Source: Paraburkholderia sp. BL25I1N1 (GTDB lineage: Bacteria; Pseudomonadota; Gammaproteobacteria; Burkholderiales; Burkholderiaceae). From it: a DNA stretch of 64,000 nt. Positions 26,963 to 35,054 of the stretch are shown one piece after another. The notes beneath the pieces were generated by a model, which was not told the origin of the DNA, ran no database searches, and worked only from the letters and a program-made list of their open reading frames with translations. Numbering within the stretch: position 1 is the stretch's first letter; each line of letters starts with the position of its first letter. The DNA is taken from contig NZ_PVZB01000037.1 of the NCBI RefSeq assembly GCF_003002025.1, positions 1 through 64,000 of the forward strand, given 5' to 3'. The position numbers were made by a program, and so were the translations under genes.

Positions 26963-27847
26963 ATGAACGAAACCCAGATCATCGAAGTAGCGAACGCCGA
27001 CTGGCACGGGCGCAACCTGTCCGTGCCGCGCGAGACGCTGCTTGCCGGCGTCGAACGCGGCAAAGTGCTGTATTTCCCGAATCTGCGCTTCGCGATCGAA
27101 GGCGGCGAACAGGCGCTGCTCGATCCCGCGCTCGCCGATCCGAACCGCAAGAACATCAGCCTCGAACCCAATGGCGGCGCGCTGCACGGCGTGGCCGGCG
27201 ACGCCGTCACGCAATCCGCCGTGCGTGCGTTGATCGCGCGTTATCAGACCAATGCGCGCACGCTGGTCGACGGACTCTTTCCCGAATACAACGGCAGGTT
27301 GCGCGTGGCGCCGACCAGCCTGCGGCTGCATCAGGTGGAAACGCGCGAGACGTCATGGCGCAAAGACGATAGCCGTCTGCATGTGGACGCTTTTCCCTCC
27401 CGGCCGAACTACGGCGAGCGTATTCTGCGCGTGTTCACCAACGTCAATCCGCACGGCGCGCCGCGAGTGTGGCGCGTCGGCGAACCGTTCGAGGACATGG
27501 CCAAACGTTTCCTGCCGCGCATCAAGCCGCAAATGCCGGGCGCCGCATGGCTGCTGAACCTGCTGCACGTGACCAAATCGCCGCGCAGCGAGTACGACCA
27601 TTTGATGCTGCATCTGCACGACGGCATGAAGGCCGATCTCGACTATCAGAAGTCGAGCCCGCAGGAGACCATGCCGTTTCCGCCCGGCAGCGTCTGGGTG
27701 TGTTTCTCGGATCAGACTTCGCACGCGGTGATGTCCGGCCAGTTCATGCTGGAGCAGACTTTCTTTCTGCCAGTCAAGGCGATGGCGCAGCCGGAATGCG
27801 CGCCACTCGGAATTCTCGAGCGCCTGAAGGGCAGGGCGCTGGTTTGA
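26963..27847 (+). CDS. kdoO: Kdo hydroxylase (Fe(II)/2-oxoglutarate-dependent)
   Basis: A 294-residue protein of the KdoO family, which hydroxylates the outer Kdo of LPS at carbon 3 to give Ko, a residue known from Burkholderia and Yersinia inner cores. The metal-binding HVD (His140-x-Asp142) sits in SRLHVDAFPSRPNYGERILR, with the distal histidine near residue 254 in FSDQTSHAVMSGQF, consistent with a non-haem iron dioxygenase. Further conserved-looking stretches are LRLHQVETRETSWRKDDS and VFTNVNPHGAPRVWRVGEPF. It lies between waaC and waaA. The substrate is taken from the family. Confidence 0.88.
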   Translation: MNETQIIEVANADWHGRNLSVPRETLLAGVERGKVLYFPNLRFAIEGGEQALLDPALADPNRKNISLEPNGGALHGVAGDAVTQSAVRALIARYQTNARTLVDGLFPEYNGRLRVAPTSLRLHQVETRETSWRKDDSRLHVDAFPSRPNYGERILRVFTNVNPHGAPRVWRVGEPFEDMAKRFLPRIKPQMPGAAWLLNLLHVTKSPRSEYDHLMLHLHDGMKADLDYQKSSPQETMPFPPGSVWVCFSDQTSHAVMSGQFMLEQTFFLPVKAMAQPECAPLGILERLKGRALV

Positions 27848-27911
27848 GCGCCGCGTCCCATTTGCCGGGTTCGCTCGATGGATTGGCTCGCCTCAGGCAG
27901 GCGGAGCGCCG

Positions 27912-29222
27912 ATGCTGAGGGCGATCTATCGCGCGCTCTGGTGGATCATCGCGCCGCTGGCTGTGTTGCGCCTGTTGATCCGCTCGCGCAAGGAGCGCGG
28001 CTATCGCGAGCATATCGGTGAGCGCTTTGGTTATTCGCGCGGCCGGTTGCCCGAAGACACTGCGCCGCTAATCTGGGTGCACGCGGTGTCGGTGGGCGAG
28101 ACGCGCGCCGCGCAACCGCTGATCGACGCGCTGATCAAGGCGCGTCCCGACGCGCGCATTCTGTTGACGCACATGACGCCCAGCGGGCGCGCCACCGGCG
28201 AGGAGATTTTCGGCGACCGGGTCTTGCGCAGCTATCTGCCGTACGACATGCCGCACGCCGTGCAGCGGTTTTTGCGGGCATGGCGGCCTTCGCTCGGTCT
28301 GGTGATGGAAACCGAAGTGTGGCCCACGCTGATCGACGAGTGCCGTCGCGCGGACGTGCCGCTGGTGTTGACTAATGCGCGGATGTCGGCGCGCTCGTAT
28401 AAGCGCGCGGCGAAGTTCGGCAGCGCGACCAAGGACGTGTTCGGCGGCTTTGCGCGTGTGCTGGCCCAGAGTCCATCGGATGCCGAGCGGCTGACCGCGC
28501 TCGGCGCGCGCAACGTGGCCGTGCTCGGCAATCTGAAATTCGACATGAGCACGCCGCCAGAACTGGCGGCGCGCGGGCATGCGTGGCGCGCGGCGATCGG
28601 CGCGCGTCCGGTGTGGGTCGCGGCGAGTACGCGCGAGGGTGAAGAGGAGCTGGTGCTGCAGGCGTTCGCGGCGCTAGGCATTGATAACGCACTGCTGATT
28701 CTGGTGCCGCGTCATCCGCAACGTTTCAACGAAGTGGTCGGGCTGGTCGAGAAGGCCGGGCTGCGGATTGCGCGACGGTCGGTGTGGGCGCCGGATGCCA
28801 AGGTGGCGTCGGCGGCAACGAGTGGTGCAGTGCCGCCGTTGCCTGCGGGCGTGAACGTGCTGCTGGGCGATTCGATGGGTGAGTTGGGTGCTTACTATGC
28901 CGCGTCGGATCTGGCGTTCATCGGCGGTAGTTTGTTGCCGTTGGGTGGGCAGAATCTGATCGAGGCGTGCGCGGTCGGTGTGCCGGTGCTGATCGGACCG
29001 CATGTGTTCAATTTCACGCAGGCCACCGCGGATGCGGTGGCGGCGGGCGCCGCGGTGCAGGTTAAGGATCCTGCGGATCTTGGGCGGGCGTTGCGCGAGT
29101 TGTTTGGTGATAAGGCCAGAAGGCTGGCCATGGGCGGCGCAGCGTCGGCATTCGCCGCGCGCCATCGTGGCGCGACGGCGCGTACCGTGGATGTGTTGAT
29201 GGCGTTGTTGCCGGAAGAATGA
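27912..29222 (+). CDS. waaA: Kdo transferase
   Basis: A 436-residue GT30 enzyme (KdtA) that moves Kdo from CMP-Kdo to lipid A at the inner membrane. Seen: an N-terminal membrane anchor (WWIIAPLAVLRLLI), RKERGYREHIGERFG, WVHAVSVGETRAAQPLIDAL, LTHMTPSGRATGEEIFGD, YLPYDMPHAVQRFL, the acceptor-side LVMETEVWPTLIDEC, NLKFDMSTP, STREGEEELVLQAF, LVPRHPQRF, and FIGGSLLPLGGQNLIEACAV. GGAGCG precedes the ATG. It closes the inner-core operon and converges with ureG, whose stop is 38 bases away. Confidence 0.95.
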   Translation: MLRAIYRALWWIIAPLAVLRLLIRSRKERGYREHIGERFGYSRGRLPEDTAPLIWVHAVSVGETRAAQPLIDALIKARPDARILLTHMTPSGRATGEEIFGDRVLRSYLPYDMPHAVQRFLRAWRPSLGLVMETEVWPTLIDECRRADVPLVLTNARMSARSYKRAAKFGSATKDVFGGFARVLAQSPSDAERLTALGARNVAVLGNLKFDMSTPPELAARGHAWRAAIGARPVWVAASTREGEEELVLQAFAALGIDNALLILVPRHPQRFNEVVGLVEKAGLRIARRSVWAPDAKVASAATSGAVPPLPAGVNVLLGDSMGELGAYYAASDLAFIGGSLLPLGGQNLIEACAVGVPVLIGPHVFNFTQATADAVAAGAAVQVKDPADLGRALRELFGDKARRLAMGGAASAFAARHRGATARTVDVLMALLPEE

Positions 29223-29259
29223 GGGGAGAGGCGAACCGTGTCGTGCTCGCTCGCCCGCC

Positions 29260-29913
29260 TCAAACCTTCAACAACCCCTTCTCTTCAATAAACCTCACCA
29301 CCACCTCCAACCCGTCGAGCGCCTTCAGATTGCACATCACGAAGGGCCGTTCGCCGCGCATCTTCTTCGCGTCCGACGCCATCACCTCGAGGTTCGCGCC
29401 GACCATCGGCGCGAGGTCCGTTTTGTTGATCACCAGCAGATCGGACTTCGTAATGCCGGGGCCGCCTTTACGCGGAATCTTTTCGCCGCCGGCCACATCG
29501 ATCACGTAGATCGTCAAATCCGACAGTTCCGGACTGAACGTCGCGGCGAGGTTGTCGCCGCCCGATTCGATGAACACGATATCCGCATCGGGAAAACGCG
29601 TCAGCATGCGGTCGACCGCTTCCAGATTGATCGAGGCATCCTCGCGAATCGCCGTGTGCGGACAGCCGCCCGTCTCGACGCCCATGATCCGTTCGGCCGG
29701 CAACGCGCCCGCCACGGTCAGCAGACGCTGATCTTCTTTCGTATAGATGTCGTTGGTGATGGCGACGAGGTCATACTGTTCGCGCATCGCCTTGCAGAGC
29801 ATTTCGAGGAGCGTGGTCTTGCCCGAGCCGACCGGGCCGCCGACGCCCACGCGCAGCGGCGGCAGTTTTTTCGTGCGGACGGACGAGTGGGCGGGCTGAT
29901 GAAGTGCGTTCAT
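29260..29913 (-). CDS. ureG: Urease accessory GTPase
   Basis: A 217-residue SIMIBI-class GTPase that drives nickel delivery to apo-urease with UreD, UreF and UreE. The P-loop is [18 protein letters not shown] near residue 25; further motifs are [15 protein letters not shown], the metal-binding [14 protein letters not shown] (Cys-Pro-His), [19 protein letters not shown] and [15 protein letters not shown]. The frame is open far upstream, but the ATG at 29913 ([11 protein letters not shown]) gives the normal length and sits 11 bases after the ureF stop. It is the last gene of ureABCEFG here. Confidence 0.95.
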   Translation of the reverse strand: MNALHQPAHSSVRTKKLPPLRVGVGGPVGSGKTTLLEMLCKAMREQYDLVAITNDIYTKEDQRLLTVAGALPAERIMGVETGGCPHTAIREDASINLEAVDRMLTRFPDADIVFIESGGDNLAATFSPELSDLTIYVIDVAGGEKIPRKGGPGITKSDLLVINKTDLAPMVGANLEVMASDAKKMRGERPFVMCNLKALDGLEVVVRFIEEKGLLKV

Positions 29914-29924
29914 GATGGATCGTT

Positions 29925-30605
29925 TTATGAGCGAAAGAGCCGCGAATACTGCGACTCGTGACGCGCCGAAAGAATGCCGAGTTGCGGCGCGAAAGTGTTG
30001 ATGTTCTCGGGCGACGTGGTCATGGCGCGCGTGACGGCGGCATCGATCGGCTCGCGCAGCGCGACGATGATGCGTTGACCGGCGAGCTGTCCCAACGGCA
30101 CGGCCTTCAACGCGGCGGCGGCCTGGTTTTCCACCCAGCTGAAGGCGTAGGCGGCGAGCGCGGCATCGACGGCGGCGTCGTGCGCGTAGGCGGCGAAGGC
30201 GAACGCGGTGGGTTGAGCGAGCGGCGTTAGCGAGGCAAGCGTCGTGCGCCGCTCGGCGTCGCCCCATTCGAGCGATACGCACAACTGCCGCAACGACCAG
30301 CCCATCTGCTCCGTTTCCCGGCGCAGTTCCGCGGATTCGCGGCTCGCCAGGAATTCGCTGTTGGCCTGCGCGAGGGCCGAAGCGTCATGCGTGCGCCAGC
30401 GTTCCATCTGATGCGCGAGGAACGGCAGTTCGCCGTGCGCGAGCACGTCGGTCAAGCCGCTGGCGATCCAGTCGCCGGCGGAGTCGGCGTCGGTGATCAG
30501 TTGCGCTTCGATGGCGGCTTCCAGACCCTGCGAATAGCTGAATGCGCCGATCGGCAGCGCCGGCGACGCAAGATGCAGCAGCGCCGTCAGTTCAGCGATG
30601 CGCAT
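29925..30605 (-). CDS. ureF: Urease accessory protein
   Basis: A 226-residue all-helical UreF, which with UreD and UreG forms the urease activation complex. The start [20 protein letters not shown] and [19 protein letters not shown] are diagnostic, and the C terminus has [20 protein letters not shown] and [20 protein letters not shown], the UreG-binding tail. The frame continues upstream inside the UreE His-rich tail, but that reading is a frame shadow. ATG 30605 overlaps the ureE stop by 14 bases; 30623 is the alternative. Confidence 0.93.
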   Translation of the reverse strand: MRIAELTALLHLASPALPIGAFSYSQGLEAAIEAQLITDADSAGDWIASGLTDVLAHGELPFLAHQMERWRTHDASALAQANSEFLASRESAELRRETEQMGWSLRQLCVSLEWGDAERRTTLASLTPLAQPTAFAFAAYAHDAAVDAALAAYAFSWVENQAAAALKAVPLGQLAGQRIIVALREPIDAAVTRAMTTSPENINTFAPQLGILSARHESQYSRLFRS

Positions 30606-31293
30606 GATGGGGGTGATGCCCATGGCCGCACGATTCGTCGTGGACGTGATCACCGTGATCGTGATCGTGGTCGTGGTCGTGGTCGTGCGCATGCTCACGG
30701 CCGTGGTCATGATCGTGCGAATGCGAATGACCGTGCGCCGCGTGGCTATGCTCATGGTCGTGACCATGCTCATGTCCATGATGCTCGCCGAACACCTGTT
30801 GCGCCAGCGCATAGTCTTCGGCGAAGGTTTCGTCATGACCATGCTTATGGCCGCCACCGTACGCGCCGGACTCCGGCTGGAACGGCATCGAAACCTGATC
30901 GACGCTCGCGCCGATGCGCTTGAGCATGTCGGCCAGCACCGGATCGTATTCGAGCTTCAGGTAATCGGCGCCGACCTCCACTGGCGTGTGGCGGTTGCCG
31001 AGGTGATAAGCGGCGCGAGTCAAAGTCAACGCGTCTTTCGCGCGCACGTAGAGCACCGTTTCCGGTGCGGCGACGACGCGTACGAGGCCGCCGTCGTCGG
31101 CGACCAGTACGTCGCCGTCGCGCAGCACGGTGCCGCGCGGCAACAGCAGCGCGACTTCTTCGCCGTTATCCAGCGTGGCGGCGAGCCGGCTCTTGCGGCG
31201 ATCGTCGAACGCCAGCGTCAGCGTCGGCGCGCGCTTGACCAGCACGGGCGCGAGCTTCAGATGCGGCGCGATGAGTTTGTCGATGGTGCGCAT
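30592..31293 (-). CDS. ureE: Urease nickel metallochaperone with long His-rich tail
   Basis: A 233-residue UreE. Residues 1-145 are the normal two-domain metallochaperone ([52 protein letters not shown] with the nickel-binding His). It then carries a tail of about 75 residues dominated by His-Asp, His-Gly and His-Glu, compared with a short tail in many UreE proteins of about 150-160 residues. The tail should store several nickel ions. The DNA for the tail is a degenerate hexamer repeat. It overlaps ureF by 14 bases and starts three bases after the ureC stop. Confidence 0.94.
   Translation of the reverse strand: MRTIDKLIAPHLKLAPVLVKRAPTLTLAFDDRRKSRLAATLDNGEEVALLLPRGTVLRDGDVLVADDGGLVRVVAAPETVLYVRAKDALTLTRAAYHLGNRHTPVEVGADYLKLEYDPVLADMLKRIGASVDQVSMPFQPESGAYGGGHKHGHDETFAEDYALAQQVFGEHHGHEHGHDHEHSHAAHGHSHSHDHDHGREHAHDHDHDHDHDHGDHVHDESCGHGHHPHHAHR
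30649..30790 (-). repeat. Hexamer repeat coding the His-rich tail of UreE
   Basis: The reverse strand reads as an imperfect (CAYGAY/CAYGGY)n array, with its most regular run at 30655-30687. It codes alternating histidine and Asp/Gly/Glu. Such a tract is prone to slippage in whole repeat units, so tail length can vary without breaking the frame. Confidence 0.7.
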
Positions 31294-31296
31294 GGG

Positions 31297-33003
31297 CTAG
31301 AACAGGAAGTAGCGTTGCGCCATCGGCAGCACGGTGGCCGGTTCGCAGGTCAGCAACTGACCGTCGGCAATCACCTGATAGGTTTCCGGATCGACACTGA
31401 TCGCCGGACGCCACGCATTGTGGATCATGTCTGCCTTCGAAATGTTGCGGCAGTTCCTGACCGCAACGATACGCTTGTTCAGGCCGTAGCGTTCGCCGAC
31501 GCCCGCATCGGCGGCCATCTGCGAGACGAAAGTCAGCGACGTGCGTCCCAGGGCGCCGCCGCGTGTGGCGAACATCTCGCGATAGTGCACCGGCTGCGGC
31601 GTTGGAATCGACGCGTTGGGGTCGCCCATTTGCGCCATGGCGATCATCCCGCCCTTGAGGATCAGCGACGGCTTGATGCCGAAAAATGCAGGCTCCCAGA
31701 ACACCAGGTCGGCCCACTTTCCCGGCTCGATCGAGCCGACTTCATGCGCGATGCCGTGCGTGATCGCCGGGTTGATCGTGTACTTGGCGACGTAGCGCTT
31801 CGCACGGAAGTTGTCGTGGCGCGCGTTGTCTTCAGGCAGCGCGCCGCGTTGCACCTTCATTTTGTGCGCCGTCTGCCACGTGCGGATGATCACTTCGCCC
31901 ACACGTCCCATGGCCTGCGAGTCCGACGACAGCATCGACAGCGCGCCGAGGTCGTGCAGGATGTCTTCGGCGGCAATGGTCTCGCGGCGAATGCGCGATT
32001 CGGCGAACGCGATGTCTTCCGCAATCGACGGGTCCAGGTGGTGGCACACCATCAGCATGTCGAGATGCTCTTCGAGCGTGTTGACGGTGTACGGGCGCGT
32101 CGGATTGGTCGAAGAGGGTAGCACGTTCGCTTCGCCGCATACCTTGATGATGTCCGGTGCGTGGCCACCGCCCGCGCCTTCCGTGTGATACGTGTGAATC
32201 GTGCGGCCCTTGAACGCGGCCACGGTCGCTTCGACGAAACCCGCTTCGTTCAGCGTATCCGTGTGAATCGCGACCTGCGTGTCGGTATCGTCGGCGACTG
32301 AGAGGCAGTTGTCGATCGCGGCCGGCGTCGTGCCCCAGTCCTCGTGCAGCTTCAAACCGATCGCACCCGCGGCGATCTGCTCCAGTGCCGGCTGCGGCAG
32401 ACTCACATTGCCCTTGCCGAGAAAGCCGAGATTCATCGGATAACCGTCCGCCGCTTGCAGCATGCGTTCGAGATGCCACGGACCCGGCGTGCAAGTGGTC
32501 GCGTTGGTGCCCGTGGCCGGACCGGTGCCGCCACCGAGCATCGTGGTCACGCCGCTCGCGAGCGCCTCTTCGATCTGCTGCGGGCTGATGAAGTGAATAT
32601 GCGTGTCGATGCCGCCGGCCGTCACGATCAGGCCTTCGCCCGCGATCACTTCGGTGGAGGCGCCGATCGCAATCGTCACGTTCGGCTGGATGTCGGGATT
32701 GCCCGCTTTGCCGATTGCGGCGATGCGACCGTCCTTGATGCCGATGTCAGCTTTGACGATGCCCCAGTGATCGAGAATCACCGCGTTCGTGACGACGGTA
32801 TCGACCACCTCGGCATGCACGCGCTGCGACTGGCCCATGCCGTCGCGAATCACTTTGCCGCCGCCGAATTTCACTTCTTCGCCGTAGGTGGTGAAGTCGC
32901 GCTCGACTTCGATCAGCAATTCGGTGTCGGCGAGGCGCACGCGGTCGCCGGCGGTGGGGCCGAACATTTCCGCGTATGCGCGGCGGCCAATGCGTAAGGT
33001 CAT
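31297..33003 (-). CDS. ureC: Urease alpha (catalytic) subunit
   Basis: A 568-residue catalytic subunit hydrolysing urea to ammonia and carbamate. Nickel ligands and active-site residues are all visible: His135 and His137 ([10 protein letters not shown]), the carbamylated Lys218 ([12 protein letters not shown]), His247 (AIHTDTLNE), His273 ([12 protein letters not shown]) and the flap Cys320-His321 (MVCHHLD). [16 protein letters not shown] is at the N terminus and [18 protein letters not shown] in the C-terminal half. Length is normal. It lies 58 bases after ureB and directly before ureE on the reverse strand. Confidence 0.97.
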   Translation of the reverse strand: MTLRIGRRAYAEMFGPTAGDRVRLADTELLIEVERDFTTYGEEVKFGGGKVIRDGMGQSQRVHAEVVDTVVTNAVILDHWGIVKADIGIKDGRIAAIGKAGNPDIQPNVTIAIGASTEVIAGEGLIVTAGGIDTHIHFISPQQIEEALASGVTTMLGGGTGPATGTNATTCTPGPWHLERMLQAADGYPMNLGFLGKGNVSLPQPALEQIAAGAIGLKLHEDWGTTPAAIDNCLSVADDTDTQVAIHTDTLNEAGFVEATVAAFKGRTIHTYHTEGAGGGHAPDIIKVCGEANVLPSSTNPTRPYTVNTLEEHLDMLMVCHHLDPSIAEDIAFAESRIRRETIAAEDILHDLGALSMLSSDSQAMGRVGEVIIRTWQTAHKMKVQRGALPEDNARHDNFRAKRYVAKYTINPAITHGIAHEVGSIEPGKWADLVFWEPAFFGIKPSLILKGGMIAMAQMGDPNASIPTPQPVHYREMFATRGGALGRTSLTFVSQMAADAGVGERYGLNKRIVAVRNCRNISKADMIHNAWRPAISVDPETYQVIADGQLLTCEPATVLPMAQRYFLF

Positions 33004-33061
33004 GGTGTGGGTCCGGAAATGAACAGGGTGATCTGGGCGCGTGCAAAGAGGCCGAGCGGCC

Positions 33062-33367
33062 TCACAGCTTGCCCATCACCTTGCCGTTGAAGCCGTAGAC
33101 GACGCGATCGCCCGCCAGTTCGACCAGCTCGACGGTGCGTTCCTGGCCGGGCTCGAAGCGCACGGCGGTGCCCGCCGCGATGTTCAGCCGGAAGCCGCGC
33201 GCGACGTCCCGATCGAACGAGAGCGCCTCGTTCACTTCGTAGAAGTGATAATGCGAGCCGATCTGCACCGGACGGTCGCCGGTATTCGACACGACCACCG
33301 TGACGGTGGCGCGGCCCGCGTTCAGTTCGTGTTCGCCGTCGTCGATGAGGAGTTCGCCGGGAATCAT
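33062..33367 (-). CDS. ureB: Urease beta subunit
   Basis: A 101-residue urease beta chain of normal size. It begins [19 protein letters not shown] and contains [48 protein letters not shown] and [12 protein letters not shown], the standard family sequence. A GGC-rich Shine-Dalgarno-like stretch precedes the ATG. It packs against UreA and UreC in the trimeric holoenzyme and lies 27 bases after ureA. Confidence 0.96.
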   Translation of the reverse strand: MIPGELLIDDGEHELNAGRATVTVVVSNTGDRPVQIGSHYHFYEVNEALSFDRDVARGFRLNIAAGTAVRFEPGQERTVELVELAGDRVVYGFNGKVMGKL

Positions 33368-33394
33368 CTAGCCTGCCTTATGTGATTGCAGTGA

Positions 33395-33697
33395 TCAGGG
33401 GATCGGGTGATGAACGGTGACGAGTTTGGTGCCGTCGGGGAACGTGGCTTCGACCTGAATGTCGGGAATCATCTCCGCCACGCCTTCCATGACGTCGTTG
33501 CGGGTGAGCAGCGTGGTGCCGTAGTGCATCACTTCGGCGACGGTCTTGCCGTCGCGGGCCGCTTCCATCAGCGCGGCGGTGATGAAGGCGATCGCTTCCG
33601 GATAGTTCAGTTTGAGGCCGCGCGCGCGGCGCCGTTCGGCAAGCAGCGCGGCGGTGAAGATCAGCAGCTTGTCCTTCTCGCGAGGTGTCAGCTTCAT
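33395..33697 (-). CDS. ureA: Urease gamma subunit
   Basis: A 100-residue urease gamma chain: [60 protein letters not shown] and [18 protein letters not shown]. The open frame runs 21 codons further upstream, but the ATG at 33697 gives the universal UreA start and length. In most Burkholderia loci ureD stands immediately before ureA; here an amino-acid binding protein gene and a T6SS cluster lie in between. Confidence 0.95.
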   Translation of the reverse strand: MKLTPREKDKLLIFTAALLAERRRARGLKLNYPEAIAFITAALMEAARDGKTVAEVMHYGTTLLTRNDVMEGVAEMIPDIQVEATFPDGTKLVTVHHPIP

Positions 33698-33872
33698 CGA
33701 ATGAGTGCGTAGGGTTGTGACGTTCGTTGCGACGATCCGGAGCGGGACCGGCCGCGACAATGATAGGCGCTGCGTGTCATGGCCGGGATCGCGTGCGCCG
33801 CACGGGATGCGTCCATGACGAGTGCAATGCCGGATAAGCCGGTCACGGTATCAAGTTCGGCTAACGGCGCGC

Positions 33873-34676
33873 TTACAGATCGGCCGGCAGCGGCGCGCTG
33901 AACCACTTCTTCGACATCGTGTTGAGCGTGCCGTCCTGCTTCGCCTGCGCGATGGCGGCGTTCACTTTCTGCTGCAGGCGTGGTTCGTTCTTGTTCATAC
34001 CGACGAAGCACGGCGAATTCTTGATGACGAACTTTGGCTCCGGGCGGCGCGGCGGATTCTTCGCGAGGATCGCGGCCGCGACGATGTTGCCCGCGGCGAT
34101 CAACTGCACCTGGCCCGACAGAAACGCGGCGATGGTCGCGTTGTTGTCCTCGAAGCGCTTGATGGTCGCGTTCGGCGCCATTTGCGTAAGACCGATTTCC
34201 TCGAGCGCGCCGCGGGTCGCGCCGACCGTCTTGCCGGTCAGATCGGTGGGGCCGCTGACCTTGATGTCAGCGGGACCGAACACGCCCTGGTAGTACGGCG
34301 CATAGGCGGTCGAGAAGTCGATCACCTTCTCGCGATCCGGCGTCTTGCCGAGCGACGAGATCACCAGGTCGACCTTGCCCGTTTGCAGATACGGAATGCG
34401 GTTGGCGCTATTGACCGGCACGAGTTCGAGCTTCACGTTCATCGACTTCGCGAGCAGGGCGGCGGTGTCGATGTCGTAGCCCTGCGGCTTCATGTCCGCG
34501 CCGACCGAACCGAACGGCGGATAGTCTTCCGGCACGGCGACTTTGAGCACACCGGCTTTGGCGATGTTATCGAGCGTGTCCGCGAGAGCGGCGGGCGCGG
34601 TGACGGCGAGGACGGGCGAGAGCAACAGTGCGGCGAGCCAGGCGCGACGCGCGGGGCGAAGAGTCGATCGGGTCAT
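33873..34676 (-). CDS. Orphan polar amino-acid ABC transporter binding protein
   Basis: A 267-residue periplasmic solute-binding protein of family 3 (HisJ/GlnH/ArtJ type). From ATG 34676 it has a signal peptide, MTRSTLRPARRAW followed by LAALLLSPVLAVTAPAALA, then the mature sequence DTLDNIAKAGVLKVAVPEDY-PPFGSVGADM, QGYDIDTAALLAKSMNVKLE, VDLVISSLGKTPDREKVIDF, GKTVGATRGALEEIG and SPCFVGMNKNEPRLQQ. No permease or ATPase gene is beside it, so it must share a transporter coded elsewhere. It lies 175 bases upstream of ureA on the same strand, behind a sigma-54 promoter with tandem NtrC-like sites, so it is probably nitrogen-regulated, with read-through into ureABCEFG (inference). Confidence 0.88.
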   Translation of the reverse strand: MTRSTLRPARRAWLAALLLSPVLAVTAPAALADTLDNIAKAGVLKVAVPEDYPPFGSVGADMKPQGYDIDTAALLAKSMNVKLELVPVNSANRIPYLQTGKVDLVISSLGKTPDREKVIDFSTAYAPYYQGVFGPADIKVSGPTDLTGKTVGATRGALEEIGLTQMAPNATIKRFEDNNATIAAFLSGQVQLIAAGNIVAAAILAKNPPRRPEPKFVIKNSPCFVGMNKNEPRLQQKVNAAIAQAKQDGTLNTMSKKWFSAPLPADL

Positions 34677-34747
34677 GTTCTGTGAGCGGTGGTGGCGACG
34701 AGCGGTCGGCTGCCGTCGGGACGCGGCAGTATCGTGGGAAGGAGCAG

Positions 34748-34763
34748 AGCAAGGTGCATGCCA
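34748..34763 (-). promoter_or_regulatory. Sigma-54 promoter before the binding-protein/urease genes
   Basis: Read on the reverse strand this is TGGCATGCACCTTGCT, an excellent -24/-12 element (consensus TGGCAC-N5-TTGCA/T) with exactly ten bases between the GG and GC pairs. Transcription would start near 34737, about 60 bases before the ATG at 34676. Confidence 0.8.
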
Positions 34764-34804
34764 AAGCGGTCGGGCTTGGGCTGGCAAGGCGTGCGCAATC
34801 GCGA

Positions 34805-34844
34805 TGCACAGACTTGATGCATTGCAATGCGCCGGATTGGTGCG
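34805..34844 (-). promoter_or_regulatory. Tandem NtrC-like binding sites
   Basis: Two 6-5-6 dyads match the NtrC consensus TGCACC-N5-GGTGCA: TGCACA-GACTT-GATGCA at 34805-34821 and TGCGCC-GGATT-GGTGCG at 34828-34844. Their centres are 23 bases apart, about two helical turns, and lie roughly 75 and 100 bases upstream of the predicted sigma-54 start, a classic enhancer arrangement. Confidence 0.65.
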
Positions 34845-35054
34845 TTGCTGGTTTTGCGCGGGTGACTGACTCCGGCGCGAGACACACGAAACGCACCGGG
34901 TCCTTCTCCTCGTTGAGCTGCGCCGGACGACTGGATGAATGACGTGAATGCGTTGCGTGCGACCTGCGCGTTTCGAATGGCCTTCGGCTTGGCTTTGCGA
35001 ATATGCATGACTGGCCGGGCGTATTCCTGGGTGTGCCGACGGCTCGCGTAGATA
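34845..35054. other. Gap holding the left boundary of the T6SS cluster
   Basis: Two hundred bases with no gene seen. The nitrogen-control sites end at 34844 and tssM ends at 35055, so if the T6SS cluster was inserted into a urea locus, its left end lies here. I found no direct repeat matching the other boundary near 55900-55968, and no integrase or tRNA. Confidence 0.4.

Noticed and set aside
29914-30282. N-terminal extension of UreG
   Set aside because: It overlaps ureF in another frame, is Arg/Ala-rich, and the internal ATG gives the normal UreG length.
30606-30857. N-terminal extension of UreF
   Set aside because: The extended reading is the frame shadow of the UreE His-rich tail (Met/Thr/Ile repeats); the normal UreF start lies at 30605.
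30598-32121. Forward open frame of about 507 codons across ureF, ureE and ureC
   Set aside because: It is antisense to the urease genes, starting in the complement of the His-codon repeat; no recognisable motif.
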